Positions 9,324 to 17,994 of a DNA stretch of 64,000 nt are shown here, in pieces. The notes beneath the pieces are model-generated. The model saw nothing but the letters and a program-made list of their open reading frames with translations. It was not told where the DNA came from and ran no database searches. The number at the start of each line of letters is the position of its first letter. The first letter of the stretch is position 1. Both the position numbers and the translations under genes were made by a program. The DNA is from PALSA-926 sp964476835 (lineage in GTDB: Bacteria; Pseudomonadota; Alphaproteobacteria; Micavibrionales; UBA2020), in NCBI GenBank assembly GCA_964476835.1, contig CAYZCE010000009.1:1-64000 (forward strand), in the 5' to 3' direction.

Positions 9324-10032
9324 CGAGAAGACGGAGATCGACACCGGCTCCGTCAAGAAGTTCTTCGACACGCGCGCGCAGAACGTCGAAAACCCGCTCA
9401 ATGCCGTCATGCTGCAATCGGCGGAATCCTCGCTCTCGCAACAGCGCGACGCGCACGAGCGCGAGCACCTGCTGCCCAAGCCGGAAAAGAAAAGCCGCAT
9501 CATCGACCTCGCCTGCGGCGCAGGCCGGCTGGCCGCGCATTACGCGCCGGCGGGGCATAGTTTCCTTGGCGTCGATTTTTCCGCGCCGCTGCTGGAAAAG
9601 GCGCGCATCCTGTTCAAGGATTATCCTGACGTCGCTTTCGCGCAGGCCGAGCTGCCGAAGCTTCCGGCGGGCGTCGACGGCCCCTTTGACCTCGTCATCG
9701 TCACCGGCCTGATGATCTACCTCAACGACGACGCGGTGCGCGAGATGCTGGTGCAGATGGAACGGCTGGCGGCGCGCGACGGCGTCATCTATTTCCGCGA
9801 TTCCTTCTCGGACACAAGCGACCGGCTGACGCTGAAGGATTTCTATTCGGAAGAGCTGAAAGACGCCTATAACGCCATCTACCGCCCGCTGTCCGACTTT
9901 CACGCGCTCTTTGCGGAGATCATGGCGCCGAAGGGCTGGGAAATCGCCGCCAGCGGCTACGCCTATCCGCCGGAGCTCCGCAACCGGTCGGAAACCGCGC
10001 AGCACTATTTCCGTTTCGAGAGGAAGAAATGA
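9307..10032 (+). CDS. SAM-dependent class I methyltransferase
   Basis: A 241-aa soluble methyltransferase. Motif I is IIDLACGAGRLA, the acidic residue binding the ribose is in FLGVDFS, and the FDLVIVTGLMIYL stretch is the usual motif IV position. The start has GGGAG upstream and overlaps the previous gene by 17 bp; the 3' end overlaps the HAD gene by 4 bp. In this operon it most likely methylates a sugar or alditol phosphate, or caps a glycan chain (inference). Confidence 0.8.
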   Translation: MARIYNEKTEIDTGSVKKFFDTRAQNVENPLNAVMLQSAESSLSQQRDAHEREHLLPKPEKKSRIIDLACGAGRLAAHYAPAGHSFLGVDFSAPLLEKARILFKDYPDVAFAQAELPKLPAGVDGPFDLVIVTGLMIYLNDDAVREMLVQMERLAARDGVIYFRDSFSDTSDRLTLKDFYSEELKDAYNAIYRPLSDFHALFAEIMAPKGWEIAASGYAYPPELRNRSETAQHYFRFERKK

Positions 10033-10637
10033 CGACAGCCTATTGCTTCGACCTCGACAGCACGGTGACGACGGCGGAAATCCTGCCGCAGCTGGCGCGC
10101 GAACTCGATTGTCTAGACGACATGAAGCTGCTGACTGAACTGACCATGAAGGGGCTGATCCCGTTCGACCGGTCTTTCAACCTGCGCATCAAGCTGTTGT
10201 CGCTACTGCCGCTGGAGCGCTCGGTCGAGATCATCAACCAGACGCCGCTGAGCGCGCGGATTTCGCAGTTCATCCGCGACAACCGCGAGAACTGCTTTGT
10301 CATCACCGGTAACCTCGACTGCTATATCACGGAATTCATCGGCGCCAACCTCGGCTGCAAGTTTTATTGCTCCAAGGGCGACGTCGCGGACGGCAAGCTC
10401 AAAGGCATTGCCCGCATCATCGACAAGGCCGCCGCGTTGCGCGAGGTCAAGGCCAAATTCGGGCGCGTCATCGCGATCGGCGACGGCAACAACGACATCG
10501 AGATGTTCAAGGCAGCCGATGCCGCCATCGCTTATGGCGGGGTGCGCCCGCCGCCGCAAGCGCTGGTCGACGCCGCCACCTGCCGCGCGGATAACGAGGA
10601 CGAACTGTTCGCGGCGCTGGAGCGCGTCAAGTCATGA
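10029..10637 (+). CDS. HAD-family phosphatase (SerB-like subclass IB)
   Basis: A 202-aa haloacid-dehalogenase-fold phosphatase. Motif I is FDLDSTVT (nucleophile Asp, acid/base Asp), motif II is in CFVITGN, and motif IV is AIGDGNNDIEM. The organisation resembles phosphoserine phosphatase, but the residues are not close enough to assign that substrate. It is coupled by ATGA overlaps to the methyltransferase before it and the cytidylyltransferase after it. It probably dephosphorylates an intermediate of the activated donor pathway. Confidence 0.8.
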   Translation: MTTAYCFDLDSTVTTAEILPQLARELDCLDDMKLLTELTMKGLIPFDRSFNLRIKLLSLLPLERSVEIINQTPLSARISQFIRDNRENCFVITGNLDCYITEFIGANLGCKFYCSKGDVADGKLKGIARIIDKAAALREVKAKFGRVIAIGDGNNDIEMFKAADAAIAYGGVRPPPQALVDAATCRADNEDELFAALERVKS

Positions 10638-11041
10638 AACAGCGCGTCCTCATCTGCGGCACGTTCGACCTGTTCCACATCGGGCATCTCAACGTGCTGA
10701 AATCAGCCCGCGCGCTCGGCGATGCGCTGGTCGTGGCGATCCACGTGGATACGCACAACACCAAAGGCGTCGACATTTTCTATCCGCCCGAAGTGCGCGC
10801 GCAAATGATCTCGGAGTTCCGCTGCGTCGACAGCGTGGTCTTTTATGAGAGCATGGACGCGTTGGTGAAGGAAGTCGATTTCGACATCCTGTGCCATGGT
10901 CCCGATAACAAGTCGCCGACCAACCTTGCCGCCTATGCGTGGTGCAGGGCGCACGGCAAGACCGTGCATGAGTTGCCGCGCACGCCCGGCATCTCGTCGA
11001 GCGACCTGCGCGCGTTCCTGACGGGCAAGAATTTCAGCTAA
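10634..11041 (+). CDS. Glycerol-3-phosphate cytidylyltransferase-like nucleotidyltransferase
   Basis: A 135-aa TagD-like enzyme that would activate a small phosphorylated alcohol with CTP, giving a CDP-linked donor. The HxGH nucleotide-binding motif is present in GTFDLFHIGHL, and the second signature in GISSSDLR. The length matches TagD. It ends the glycan operon and pairs naturally with the CDP-glycerol-transferase-like gene at 7971. Whether the substrate is glycerol 3-phosphate or another phospho-alditol cannot be told from sequence. Confidence 0.85.
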   Translation: MKQRVLICGTFDLFHIGHLNVLKSARALGDALVVAIHVDTHNTKGVDIFYPPEVRAQMISEFRCVDSVVFYESMDALVKEVDFDILCHGPDNKSPTNLAAYAWCRAHGKTVHELPRTPGISSSDLRAFLTGKNFS

Positions 11042-11047
11042 GAAGCG

Positions 11048-11779
11048 TCAGCGCGCCACGCACCAGATGTCGCCGCTTTTGACCGGGGCGGAGAGGGGCG
11101 TCAGCGTCACGCCGTCGGAGGACAGGCGGCTGATGCGGTAGCCCAGCGCGGACAGGAAGTCCCACATTTCCTGCGCGCTATTGTCGGCGCGCTTCAGGAA
11201 TTCGTCGTTCACTTCCAAGTAGAGGATGGGCTTGTATTTCTCGATCGTCGCGCGTGCGCCGAGAAGGAAGCGCATTTCCCATCCCTCGATATCGGCCTTG
11301 ACAAGGTCGACGCGGGAAAGTTTTTGTTCGGCGGCGAAGCGGTCGAGGGTCGAGAGCGCGATCGTCTCCGCGCGTTCCTGCCGCGCGGTGTCGCGCGCGA
11401 CCTGGCCGATATGGCTGAGGCCGAAGCCCATGCTGCCGCCGCGCTTGACCGGCACGCGCAGGATCTCTTCCGACGGCTTGTCGCTCAGGCCGAAGGGGTA
11501 GAGGCTCACGTTCTTGAGGCCATGCAGCGCGACGACGCGCGAGACGATGGAACGTGCGTAAGATCCCGGCTCGAAGGAATAGACGTGGCCTTGCGGCACA
11601 ACGCACGCGAACAGCTTGGCGAATTGCCCGGCGTGCGCGCCCACGTCGATGACGACGCCGTCCTGCGGCACGGATTTCTTCAGCAGCAGCAGCAGCTCAA
11701 GGTGGTGCTGCCGCGTCAGCGCCTTGAACATATGGGCGCACCACGTCAGCCTTCCCTTGAACGACAGCCCTTCAAGCAC
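11048..11779 (-). CDS. FkbM-family methyltransferase
   Basis: A 243-aa SAM-dependent O-methyltransferase of the FkbM type, often found with glycan or polyketide genes. The SAM-binding region is VIDVGAHAGQFAKLF with the acidic YSFEP following. VDLVKADIEGWE is the family's second signature, and ILYLEVND follows. The start is a GTG overlapping the enolase stop by 8 bp, so it is probably co-transcribed with eno although functionally closer to the convergent glycan operon, which ends only 6 bp away. Confidence 0.85.
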   Translation of the reverse strand: MLEGLSFKGRLTWCAHMFKALTRQHHLELLLLLKKSVPQDGVVIDVGAHAGQFAKLFACVVPQGHVYSFEPGSYARSIVSRVVALHGLKNVSLYPFGLSDKPSEEILRVPVKRGGSMGFGLSHIGQVARDTARQERAETIALSTLDRFAAEQKLSRVDLVKADIEGWEMRFLLGARATIEKYKPILYLEVNDEFLKRADNSAQEMWDFLSALGYRISRLSSDGVTLTPLSAPVKSGDIWCVAR

Positions 11780-13097
11780 GTTTGCGTTTCCCGGTTGCGG
11801 ACGCGGAGGTGCGCGCCATCAGGTTCTTGACCGAGCCGCGGCCGGCGAAGCAGCCGCTGGGGCCCAGCTCTTCCTCGATGCGGATGAGCTGGTTGTACTT
11901 GGCCATGCGGTCGGAGCGGGAGAGGGAGCCGGTCTTGATCTGGCCCGCGTTGGTCGCGACGGCGAGGTCGGCGATGGTGCAGTCCTCCGTCTCGCCCGAG
12001 CGGTGCGAGAAGACGACGCCGTAGCCGTTCTTCTGTGCGTACTGGACGACGTTGAGCGTCTCGGTCAGCGTGCCGATCTGGTTGACTTTTACCAGAATGG
12101 CGTTGGCGGCTTTCTTCTCGATGCCCGTCTTGAGGCGTTCGGGGTTGGTGACGAAAAGGTCGTCGCCGACGATCTGGATCTTGTGGCCGAGGCGCTTGGT
12201 CAGCTCGACCCAGCCGCTCCAGTCGTCTTCGGACATGCCGTCTTCGATGGAGACGATGGGGAATTTGGCGGCGAGGGACTCGTAATACGCGATCATCTGC
12301 TCAGGCGACAGAACTTTACCTTCGCCTTCAAGGTGATATTTGCCGTTCTTGAAGAATTCCGTCGAGGCTGCATCCAGCGCGAACACAACGTCATCGCCAA
12401 CTTTATAGCCTGCGGATTTTACAGCTTTTTCAATATAAGCAAGACCCTGCTCGGCGTTCTTCAAGTTAGGCGCAAAACCGCCCTCGTCGCCGACGGCGGT
12501 ATTTAAACCATCATCTGAAAGAGTCTTTTTAAGTGCATGGAAAATCTCGGCACCCATGCGCACGGCGTCAAACATCGTATCCGCCGAGACCGGCATGATC
12601 ATGAATTCCTGAAAGTCGATGGAATTGTCGGCATGTGCGCCGCCGTTGATGACGTTCATCATCGGCGCGGGCAGCAGGTGGGAGAAGGTGCCGCCGACAT
12701 AACGGTAGAGCGGCACATGCAGCTCGCCCGCCGCCGCATGCGCGACCGCCAGCGACACGCCGAGGATGGCGTTGGCGCCGAGGCGGCTCTTGTTCGCGGT
12801 GCCGTCCAGCTCGATCATGGTCTGGTCGATCAGCGTCTGCTGCGTGGCGTCGAGGCCTGCGATGGTTTCAAAAATTTCCGTATTGACCGCTTCGACCGCT
12901 TTCTGCACACCCTTGCCGCCAAAGCGCTTCTTGTCGCCGTCGCGCTTTTCGACCGCTTCATGCGCGCCGGTGGAGGCGCCCGAGGGCACGGCGGCGCGGC
13001 CGATGATGCCGCTTTCCAGCACCACATCGACCTCGACGGTCGGGTTGCCGCGGCTGTCCAGTATCTCGCGTCCAATAACGTCTACGATTGCGCCCAT
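11772..13097 (-). CDS. eno: Enolase
   Basis: Converts 2-phosphoglycerate to phosphoenolpyruvate. It is 441 aa. The N-terminus is MGAIVDVIGREILDSRGNP, the phosphate loop is GAHADNS, metal ligands are in SIEDGMSEDDW and QIVGDDLFVTN, and the catalytic Lys region is ILVKVNQIGTLTE followed by SHRSGETED. The start has a perfect AGGAGG. The C-terminal tail is short and basic (TGKRKRA). The open frame extends upstream of this ATG without support. Confidence 0.97.
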   Translation of the reverse strand: MGAIVDVIGREILDSRGNPTVEVDVVLESGIIGRAAVPSGASTGAHEAVEKRDGDKKRFGGKGVQKAVEAVNTEIFETIAGLDATQQTLIDQTMIELDGTANKSRLGANAILGVSLAVAHAAAGELHVPLYRYVGGTFSHLLPAPMMNVINGGAHADNSIDFQEFMIMPVSADTMFDAVRMGAEIFHALKKTLSDDGLNTAVGDEGGFAPNLKNAEQGLAYIEKAVKSAGYKVGDDVVFALDAASTEFFKNGKYHLEGEGKVLSPEQMIAYYESLAAKFPIVSIEDGMSEDDWSGWVELTKRLGHKIQIVGDDLFVTNPERLKTGIEKKAANAILVKVNQIGTLTETLNVVQYAQKNGYGVVFSHRSGETEDCTIADLAVATNAGQIKTGSLSRSDRMAKYNQLIRIEEELGPSGCFAGRGSVKNLMARTSASATGKRKRA

Positions 13098-13258
13098 GTA
13101 TTCCTCCTGAGGGGTAAAAACACCTAGAGGATAGCCTTGGATCAGGGATAGTTGCAAACCCTTCCTCCGGATATATGGGGAGGTATTGACATATGCAAAA
13201 GGGTCCCGCAACATACGGTCTCATTTTCATGCAACAAAGACTTTTCAGAGAGGCGCAC

Positions 13259-13573
13259 ATGGATAAAAAGACTTACTTCGCACGGCAAGAACTGACAATC
13301 GCATTTGCAAAAGCCGCGCATAGCGCGACGGGAACCGCAAAGCCCTTCTTTGAAAAGCTGGACAAGAAGTTCGCCACGCTCATAGCGAAAACCGAAGCTT
13401 ACGAAGCGCAGGACAGCACCATGAACGGCTTGCGTCTGGCTATCGAGTCCGTCAGATTTTCTCTGGCCTTCAAGTCGGTCGCCGGAAAGCTGGAGAACGC
13501 GCCGGAAGCAGCAAAGAAGATGTTCAAGGATCTCTACGCCACCTTCAAGAAAAAATACCAAGCAGCCTTCTAA
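13259..13573 (+). CDS. Conserved small hypothetical protein
   Basis: A 104-aa, highly helical, lysine- and alanine-rich soluble protein with no recognised domain and no signal peptide. The start is taken at the ATG preceded by AGAGAGG; the open frame reaches further upstream into the eno promoter region without another good ribosome site. It stands alone, divergent from eno, and is followed by a strong intrinsic terminator, which supports it as an independent transcription unit. The spaced heptad-like hydrophobics suggest a helical bundle. Confidence 0.6.
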   Translation: MDKKTYFARQELTIAFAKAAHSATGTAKPFFEKLDKKFATLIAKTEAYEAQDSTMNGLRLAIESVRFSLAFKSVAGKLENAPEAAKKMFKDLYATFKKKYQAAF

Positions 13574-13603
13574 GCAGAACTTAGTCCTGCGGCACTCATC
13601 ATG

Positions 13604-13643
13604 CTCCCTTCTTCCGCATACGCGGGGGAAGGGAGTTTTGTTT
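13604..13643 (+). terminator. Intrinsic terminator after the 104-aa gene
   Basis: A 14-bp stem (CTCCCTTCTTCCGC against GCGGGGGAAGGGAG, with two G:U pairs), an ATAC loop, then TTTTGTTT. It sits 30 bp after the 104-aa gene and just beyond the convergent hydrolase stop codon. Confidence 0.85.
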
Positions 13644-14250
13644 AGGGCTTCGGTGCGTTCTTGCGGGAGGGCGGCGGCGCGCATGCTTGACGGACGGCGG
13701 CGGCGAAAAGAGCCAGCTTGTCCGCATCCGCCCGCAGCAGATCGCGCAAGGAGCGGGAGATTTCCAGTTGCACCCCCGCGCCGGCGCCGCGGTTGACGAT
13801 ATTGGCGGCCTCGAGGGCGAGGAACTTGCCGGAAGGATTGGCGACGGATTGGTCGAGCAATCCGGTCGCCTTCAGACTGTCGAACATCCGCGCGTTCAGC
13901 TGCGCATGCGGGCCGGTGATGCACGCCTGATGCTGCGCATCGCCCGTGAAGCCGTGCACCGAAATGGACAGACGTCCGCACGCGACGATCGCCACGGCGG
14001 CAGGGTCGTCGAAGTGCGTGCTGGTCACATGCTGGTCGAAGCCGGGAGAGACGAGAGCCTCGAAGACGTAGAGGTTGCAAGCGTCTCCGGCGATGGCACG
14101 CGCGATTTCAGCGGTGCCCGGCTCGATCGCGCCCCCGTGGATGGCTAGGACGGAGACGGGGGCGGCACGGTCGATCACCGTCACGCGGTAATCGACGTCT
14201 CGGCGCAGGGCCTGCGTCAGTTCCTGAAAGCTGCTGTACTTATCCGCCAC
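13642..14250 (-). CDS. Poly-gamma-glutamate hydrolase-like zinc peptidase (DUF867/YjqB family)
   Basis: A 202-aa protein matching the PghP/YjqB fold, a carboxypeptidase-like zinc hydrolase first described from phages that digest host poly-gamma-glutamate. Seen motifs are VLAIHGGAIEPGTAEIA (His and Glu ligands), LYVFEAL, TSTHFDDP, SISVHGFTG and GVQLEISRSLR. The likely start is the GTG two bases after the kdsA stop, so the pair is coupled. No signal peptide. The C-terminus is short and basic. Its substrate here is unknown. Confidence 0.75.
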   Translation of the reverse strand: MADKYSSFQELTQALRRDVDYRVTVIDRAAPVSVLAIHGGAIEPGTAEIARAIAGDACNLYVFEALVSPGFDQHVTSTHFDDPAAVAIVACGRLSISVHGFTGDAQHQACITGPHAQLNARMFDSLKATGLLDQSVANPSGKFLALEAANIVNRGAGAGVQLEISRSLRDLLRADADKLALFAAAVRQACAPPPSRKNAPKP

Positions 14251-14252
14251 CT

Positions 14253-15116
14253 TTACGCGGCCTTGGCGAGCGCAGCGTAGGCTTGTGGCTTGAGCAGGCG
14301 GTCGATGGCGACAAGCTGCTCGAGCAGCGCGGGCATATCTTTCAGGTGCATCATGTTGGGGCCGTCCGACGTCGCGCGGTCGGGGTCCTGATGCGTTTCG
14401 GTGAAGACGGCGGCGACGCCGACCGCGACCGCGCCGCGCGCGAGGTAGGGCACCATGCGGCGGTCGCCGCTGGTCGATCCGCCCGCGCCGCCCGGCGACT
14501 GCACCGAGTGGGTCGCGTCGAACACGACGGGGTGGCCCGTCTCCGCCATCTGCGGCAGGGCGCGCATGTCGTTGACGAGGGTGTTGTAGCCGAAGGTGAC
14601 GCCGCGTTCGCAGAGCATGACGTCGGGGTTGCCGCTCTCGGTGATCTTGGCGGCGACGTTCTTCATGTCCCAGGGCGCGAGGAACTGGCCCTTCTTGACG
14701 TTGATGATCTTGCCCGTCTTCGCGGCCGCGACCAGCAGGTCGGTCTGGCGGCAGAGGAACGCGGGGATCTGCAGCACGTCGACGACCTTGGCGACTTCCA
14801 CGCATTGCTCTGGCGTATGCACGTCGGTGACGATGGGAACGTTCAGTTGCTTTTTCAGGTCGGCGAAAATTTCCATGCCTTTTTCAAGACCCATGCCGCG
14901 GCCGGCCTTGAGCGAGGTGCGGTTCGCCTTGTCGAACGACGACTTGTAGATGAAGGGGATCGCCAGCTTCTGCGCCATTTCCTTGAGCGCGCCCGCCATG
15001 TCGAAGGCATGGTCGCGGCTCTCCAGCACGCAGGGGCCGGCGAGGAGGGTGAAGGGCAGGTCGTTGCCGATCTTGAAGTTGTTGAGCGCGATATGATGCT
15101 GCTGTGTCATGGTCAT
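14253..15116 (-). CDS. kdsA: 3-deoxy-8-phosphooctulonate (KDO-8-P) synthase
   Basis: Condenses PEP with arabinose 5-phosphate to KDO-8-phosphate for the LPS inner core. It is 287 aa. Family segments seen are LLAGPCVLESRDHAF, YKSSFDKANRTS, VTDVHTPEQC, IPAFLCRQTDLL, VNVKKGQF-like INVKKGQFLAPW, and FDATHSVQSPGG. Metal-dependent and metal-independent enzymes differ at the Cys/Asn in the N-K/C motif; here INVKKG carries Asn, which suggests the metal-independent type (inference). A second in-frame ATG two codons on could also be used. Confidence 0.95.
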   Translation of the reverse strand: MTMTQQHHIALNNFKIGNDLPFTLLAGPCVLESRDHAFDMAGALKEMAQKLAIPFIYKSSFDKANRTSLKAGRGMGLEKGMEIFADLKKQLNVPIVTDVHTPEQCVEVAKVVDVLQIPAFLCRQTDLLVAAAKTGKIINVKKGQFLAPWDMKNVAAKITESGNPDVMLCERGVTFGYNTLVNDMRALPQMAETGHPVVFDATHSVQSPGGAGGSTSGDRRMVPYLARGAVAVGVAAVFTETHQDPDRATSDGPNMMHLKDMPALLEQLVAIDRLLKPQAYAALAKAA

Positions 15117-15216
15117 GAGCCTTTGCTTGTTAATGCCTGAAATATATAGGCTTTCTATTATATGTCAATAACGTTTTCCGTTGACGCGGAGACTCCGCTG
15201 TGATTCGATAGGAATA

Positions 15217-15537
15217 ATGAGAGCGCCTTCAAATATAAAGAAAAACCGATACCTGATTTCCCAGACTCTGGGGAATTTCTTGAGCTTTGGCCTCTTTGCC
15301 TACTTTACCTTCCACCTGCTGCACGGGGACATGGGCTATTTCGCATTGCGCGGCCTCAGCCAGAAGCTGACCGCCGCGCAGGAACATCACGACGCCGTCA
15401 AGGGCGAGCGGGTGGCTTTAGAGAACCGCGTGCGCCTCCTGCGCTCCGACAGCCTCGACCTTGACATGCTCGATGAACGCGCGCGCGCCGTGCTGGGCTT
15501 CATCGGCCCCAATGAAGTCGCGGTTTTACAGAAATAA
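15217..15537 (+). CDS. ftsB: FtsB/DivIC-like septum formation protein
   Basis: A 106-aa single-pass membrane protein: a basic N-terminus, a membrane segment at about residues 15-38, then a coiled coil (LSQKLTAAQEHHDAVKGE) and a short C-terminal domain (DLDMLDERARAVLG) as in FtsB/DivIC. It would act in the FtsQBL divisome complex. I chose the ATG preceded by AGGAAT; an upstream in-frame start lacks support. It lies directly before pdhA, the usual alphaproteobacterial context for this gene. Confidence 0.85.
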   Translation: MRAPSNIKKNRYLISQTLGNFLSFGLFAYFTFHLLHGDMGYFALRGLSQKLTAAQEHHDAVKGERVALENRVRLLRSDSLDLDMLDERARAVLGFIGPNEVAVLQK

Positions 15538-15613
15538 CATCCCTTAACCTTGCCCGGGCGGCCCTTAAAGTGGTAAACAGGGGGTCGTTATTTCCAACCA
15601 ATGGAGCGACTGC

Positions 15614-16603
15614 TTGGCAGCCACCCCGAACCTTTCCAATATCGCCACCCCCGACCAGATGATGCAGTACTACAAAGACATGCTGCTCATCCGCCGTTTC
15701 GAGGAGAAGGCCGGCCAGCTGTACGGCATGGGCCTGATCGGCGGTTTCTGTCACCTGTATATCGGGCAGGAAGCCGTCGTCGTCGCTATCCAGTCGGCGC
15801 TAGACACGCGGGATTCCGTCATCACCGCCTATCGCGACCACGGCCATATGCTGGCCTGCGGCATGACCGCCGACGGCGTGATGGCCGAGCTGACCGGGCG
15901 CGTCGGCGGCTATTCCAAGGGCAAGGGCGGCTCGATGCACATGTTCAGCCGCGACAAGAAATTCTATGGCGGCCACGGCATCGTCGGCGCGCAGATGCCG
16001 CTGGGCGCCGGCCTGGCCTTCGCGCACAAGTACCGCGGCGACGGCGGCGTCACCACCGCCTATTGCGGCGACGGCGCGGCCAACCAGGGGCAGGTCTACG
16101 AGGCCTATAACATGGCGTCCCTGTGGAAGCTGCCGGTCATCTTCATCATCGAGAACAACGGCTATGCGATGGGCACCAGCCAGTCGCGCGGCGTCGCGGG
16201 CGACTTCTGCAAGCGCGCCGAAGGTTTCGGCATCCCCGCCGAAAAGGTTGACGGCATGAATGTGCTGGCCGTGCGCGCGGCCGCGCTCAAGGCGGTCGAA
16301 TACGTGCGCTCCGGCAAGGGGCCGATGGTGCTGGAAGTCATGACCTACCGCTACCGCGGCCACTCGATGTCCGACCCCGCGAAGTACCGCACCAAGGAAG
16401 AAGTCGAGACCATGCGCGAGAGCCATGACCCGATCGAGCAGATCCGCACGGCCGTCCTCGCCGCGGGCAAGCACAAGGAAGACGATTTCAAGGCCATCGA
16501 CAAAGAGGTCAAGGACATCGTCAACAAATCCGCCGAATTCGCGCAGACCAGCCCCGAGCCGGATCCGTCCGAGCTGTGGACCGACATTCTGGTGGGAGAA
16601 TAA
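15614..16603 (+). CDS. pdhA: Pyruvate dehydrogenase E1 component, alpha subunit
   Basis: Thiamine-diphosphate-dependent decarboxylation of pyruvate, together with PdhB. It is 329 aa. The ThDP/Mg motif is GDGAANQGQVYEAYNMA through IENNGYAMGT, and the loop YRGHSMSDP is conserved. The start is a TTG with GGAG seven bases upstream; the next ATG is 15 residues in and would remove conserved N-terminal residues. It is the first gene of a tightly coupled pdhA-pdhB-pdhC-lpd operon. Confidence 0.96.
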   Translation: MAATPNLSNIATPDQMMQYYKDMLLIRRFEEKAGQLYGMGLIGGFCHLYIGQEAVVVAIQSALDTRDSVITAYRDHGHMLACGMTADGVMAELTGRVGGYSKGKGGSMHMFSRDKKFYGGHGIVGAQMPLGAGLAFAHKYRGDGGVTTAYCGDGAANQGQVYEAYNMASLWKLPVIFIIENNGYAMGTSQSRGVAGDFCKRAEGFGIPAEKVDGMNVLAVRAAALKAVEYVRSGKGPMVLEVMTYRYRGHSMSDPAKYRTKEEVETMRESHDPIEQIRTAVLAAGKHKEDDFKAIDKEVKDIVNKSAEFAQTSPEPDPSELWTDILVGE

Positions 16604-16605
16604 TC

Positions 16606-17994
16606 ATGTCCATCAACATCCTCATGCCCGCGCTGTCGCCCACGATGACGGAGGGCAAGCTCTCGAAGTGGCTCAAGAAGGAAGGCGACGCGGTGAAAGC
16701 CGGACAAGTCATCGCCGAGATCGAGACCGACAAAGCCACCATGGAAATCGAAGCCGTCGACGAAGGCGTGATCGGCAAGATCCTCGTTCCCGCCGGCACT
16801 GAAGGCGTGAAAGTGAACGCGCCGATCGCTGTGCTGCTGGAAGAGGGCGAAACCGCCGCCAGCGCGAGCGCGCCTGTCGAAGTCGCCTCGTCGCCGTGCA
16901 GTATGCCTGAGGTCGACGGCGCTTCGTGCTCGACGCGCCCCGACATGGCCAAGCCGACCGCCGCACTGCCCGCGCACGCGCCCATCACTGAAAAAGACTA
17001 CACCGGCCCCGTCAAGCACATGACCGTCCGCGAAGCATTGCGCGACGCGATGGCCGAGGAAATGCGCGCCGACGCCGACGTCTTCGTCATGGGCGAGGAA
17101 GTCGCGGAATACCAGGGCGCGTATAAAGTCACCCAAGGCCTGCTGCAGGAATTCGGCGACAAGCGCGTCATCGACACGCCGATCACCGAATACGGCTTCG
17201 CGGGCGTTGCCACCGGCGCGGCGTTTGCGGGCATGAAGCCCGTCGTCGAATTCATGACATGGAACTTCGCGATGCAGGCCATCGACCATATCGTCAACTC
17301 GGCGGGCAAGACGCTGTATATGGCCGGTGGTCAGCTCGGCTGCCCCATCGTCTTCCGTGGCCCCAACGGCGCGGCTTCCCGCGTCGCCGCGCAGCACTCG
17401 CAATGCTTCGCGAGCTGGTACGCGCATATTCCCGGCCTCAAGGTCGTCGCCCCGTGGTCGGGCGCGGACGCCAAGGGACTGCTCAAGGCCGCCATCCGCG
17501 ACCCCAACCCGGTCGTGGTGCTGGAGAACGAAATCATGTACGGCCAAAGCTTCGATGTGCCGACCGATACCGATTACGTCGTGCCGATCGGCAAGGCGAA
17601 GATCGAGCGCGCGGGCGAGCATGTCACCATCACCGCCTTCTCGCGCATGGTTGGCGTCGCGCTGCAGGCCGCCGAGAAACTGGCGGAAGAGGGCATCAGC
17701 GCCGAGGTCATCAACCTCCGCACGCTGCGCCCGCTCGATGTCGACACCATCGTGAGCAGCGTGAAGAAAACCAACCGCCTCGTCTCCGTCGAGGAAGGCT
17801 GGCCGACCGCGGGCATGGGCTCCGAAATCGCCGCGCTGATGATGGAACATTGCTTCGACCATCTCGACGCCCCCGTCGTGCGCGTCCACGGCGCGGATGT
17901 GCCGATGCCCTATGCCGCGAACCTCGAAAAGCTGGCGCTGCCGCAGATGGAAGACATCGTCGCCGCCGCGAAGAAGGTGACCTATGCCAGTTAA
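16606..17994 (+). CDS. pdhB: Pyruvate dehydrogenase E1 beta subunit with N-terminal lipoyl domain
   Basis: A 462-aa protein with a biotinyl/lipoyl domain at residues 1-80 (lipoyl-lysine in ETDKATMEIE), a 50-residue linker rich in Ala/Ser/Pro, and then the E1-beta transketolase-like domains (VREALRDAMAEEM, MGEEVAEYQGAYKVT, TEYGFAGVATGAAF). This fusion is characteristic of alphaproteobacterial PDH. The linker carries a few Cys residues, unusual for such a region. The lipoyl domain DNA is nearly the same as that of pdhC. The start lies 2 bp after the pdhA stop. Confidence 0.97.
   Translation: MSINILMPALSPTMTEGKLSKWLKKEGDAVKAGQVIAEIETDKATMEIEAVDEGVIGKILVPAGTEGVKVNAPIAVLLEEGETAASASAPVEVASSPCSMPEVDGASCSTRPDMAKPTAALPAHAPITEKDYTGPVKHMTVREALRDAMAEEMRADADVFVMGEEVAEYQGAYKVTQGLLQEFGDKRVIDTPITEYGFAGVATGAAFAGMKPVVEFMTWNFAMQAIDHIVNSAGKTLYMAGGQLGCPIVFRGPNGAASRVAAQHSQCFASWYAHIPGLKVVAPWSGADAKGLLKAAIRDPNPVVVLENEIMYGQSFDVPTDTDYVVPIGKAKIERAGEHVTITAFSRMVGVALQAAEKLAEEGISAEVINLRTLRPLDVDTIVSSVKKTNRLVSVEEGWPTAGMGSEIAALMMEHCFDHLDAPVVRVHGADVPMPYAANLEKLALPQMEDIVAAAKKVTYAS

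Noticed and set aside
13259..13573. Phasin or nucleoid-type function for the 104-aa protein
   Set aside because: Only general helicity and lysine content support it; no family motif is visible.
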